Part shown: piece by piece, positions 57,956 through 57,992 of the stretch | Layout: every line of letters starts with the position of its first letter | Position numbering within the stretch: position 1 is the stretch's first letter | Assembly (NCBI RefSeq): GCF_022436675.1 | Contig: NZ_JAKUJZ010000013.1 | Location: 1 to 57,992, forward strand | Source of the DNA: Rheinheimera hassiensis | Lineage (GTDB): Bacteria > Pseudomonadota > Gammaproteobacteria > Enterobacterales > Alteromonadaceae | Direction: 5' to 3' | DNA length: 57,992 nucleotides | Program-made: the position numbers and the translations under genes | The notes under the pieces: generated by a model | Seen by the model: only the letters and a program-made list of their open reading frames with translations | Databases searched by the model: none | What the model was told of the DNA's origin: nothing

Positions 57956-57992
57956 AATTGGGAGGCTGCGGGGCTGGCCATCCAGCGGTGAA

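Overview
The window looks like a chromosomal segment of a free-living gammaproteobacterium of the Alteromonadales/Chromatiales type, in the Rheinheimera/Alishewanella neighbourhood. That placement is an inference; no search was run. The grounds are three things. The block cyaY–lptM–lysA–dapF–DUF484–xerC … yigB … uvrD and the overlapping hemCDXY operon are gammaproteobacterial landmarks. Three large TonB-dependent receptors, a pectate lyase and EAL signalling suggest an aquatic, polymer-using lifestyle. Base composition is moderate, with obviously AT-richer accessory patches. No rRNA, tRNA, CRISPR array or complete insertion sequence was recognised.

Layout. 1-1300: AT-rich accessory gene with a PLD-like C-terminus, apparently the frameshifted remains of a longer gene entering from the left. 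1379-4634: methionine-salvage genes mtnA and mtnK, divergent, plus a sialidase-like propeller protein. 4631-9820: a periplasmic redox pair (redoxin and DsbD/ScsB-type reductase) and a TonB receptor. 9842-10023: terminator and palindromic element. 10147-16680: ltaE, an exported MsrA–thioredoxin–MsrB fusion, a BON–MscS channel and ppc. 16844-23862: TonB receptor, orphan LytTR regulator, VC0807-like membrane protein, a NavAb-like voltage-gated sodium channel and a PL1 pectate lyase. 24206-29082: an accessory island. It holds a protein with a leader resembling extracellular-contractile-injection-system cargo, an acetyltransferase with a small partner, a TetR–dehydrogenase pair and an AAA ATPase, together with 71-bp direct repeats and a fossil copy of the metC 3' end. 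29100-36527: metC, TonB receptor, EAL phosphodiesterase and ubiD–ferredoxin–fre. 36572-39797: TonB-domain protein, fadM with a FadR-like site, a small anchored protein and a UDG-family glycosylase. 39804-44388: hemY, hemX, hemD, hemC and an esterase. 44415-48656: cyaY opposite the lptM–lysA–dapF–DUF484–xerC operon. 48688-51074: second palindromic element, DoxX/LysR pair and yigB. 51087-52481: three 152-residue unknown proteins wedged between yigB and uvrD. 52684-57840: uvrD, tmcA and an unknown exported protein.

Functional links. The heme genes sit opposite cyaY (iron–sulfur and heme iron handling). lysA and dapF share the diaminopimelate/lysine route. The redox pair and the Msr fusion both point to periplasmic thiol chemistry, since methionine sulfoxide reductases must be recharged there by a DsbD-like donor. 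UbiD with ferredoxin and flavin reductase matches the reduced-flavin need of UbiD cofactor supply. The most interesting areas are the 24-29 kb island, the three-gene 51-52.5 kb insert, the two palindromic elements with compensatory changes, and the left-edge frameshifted gene.
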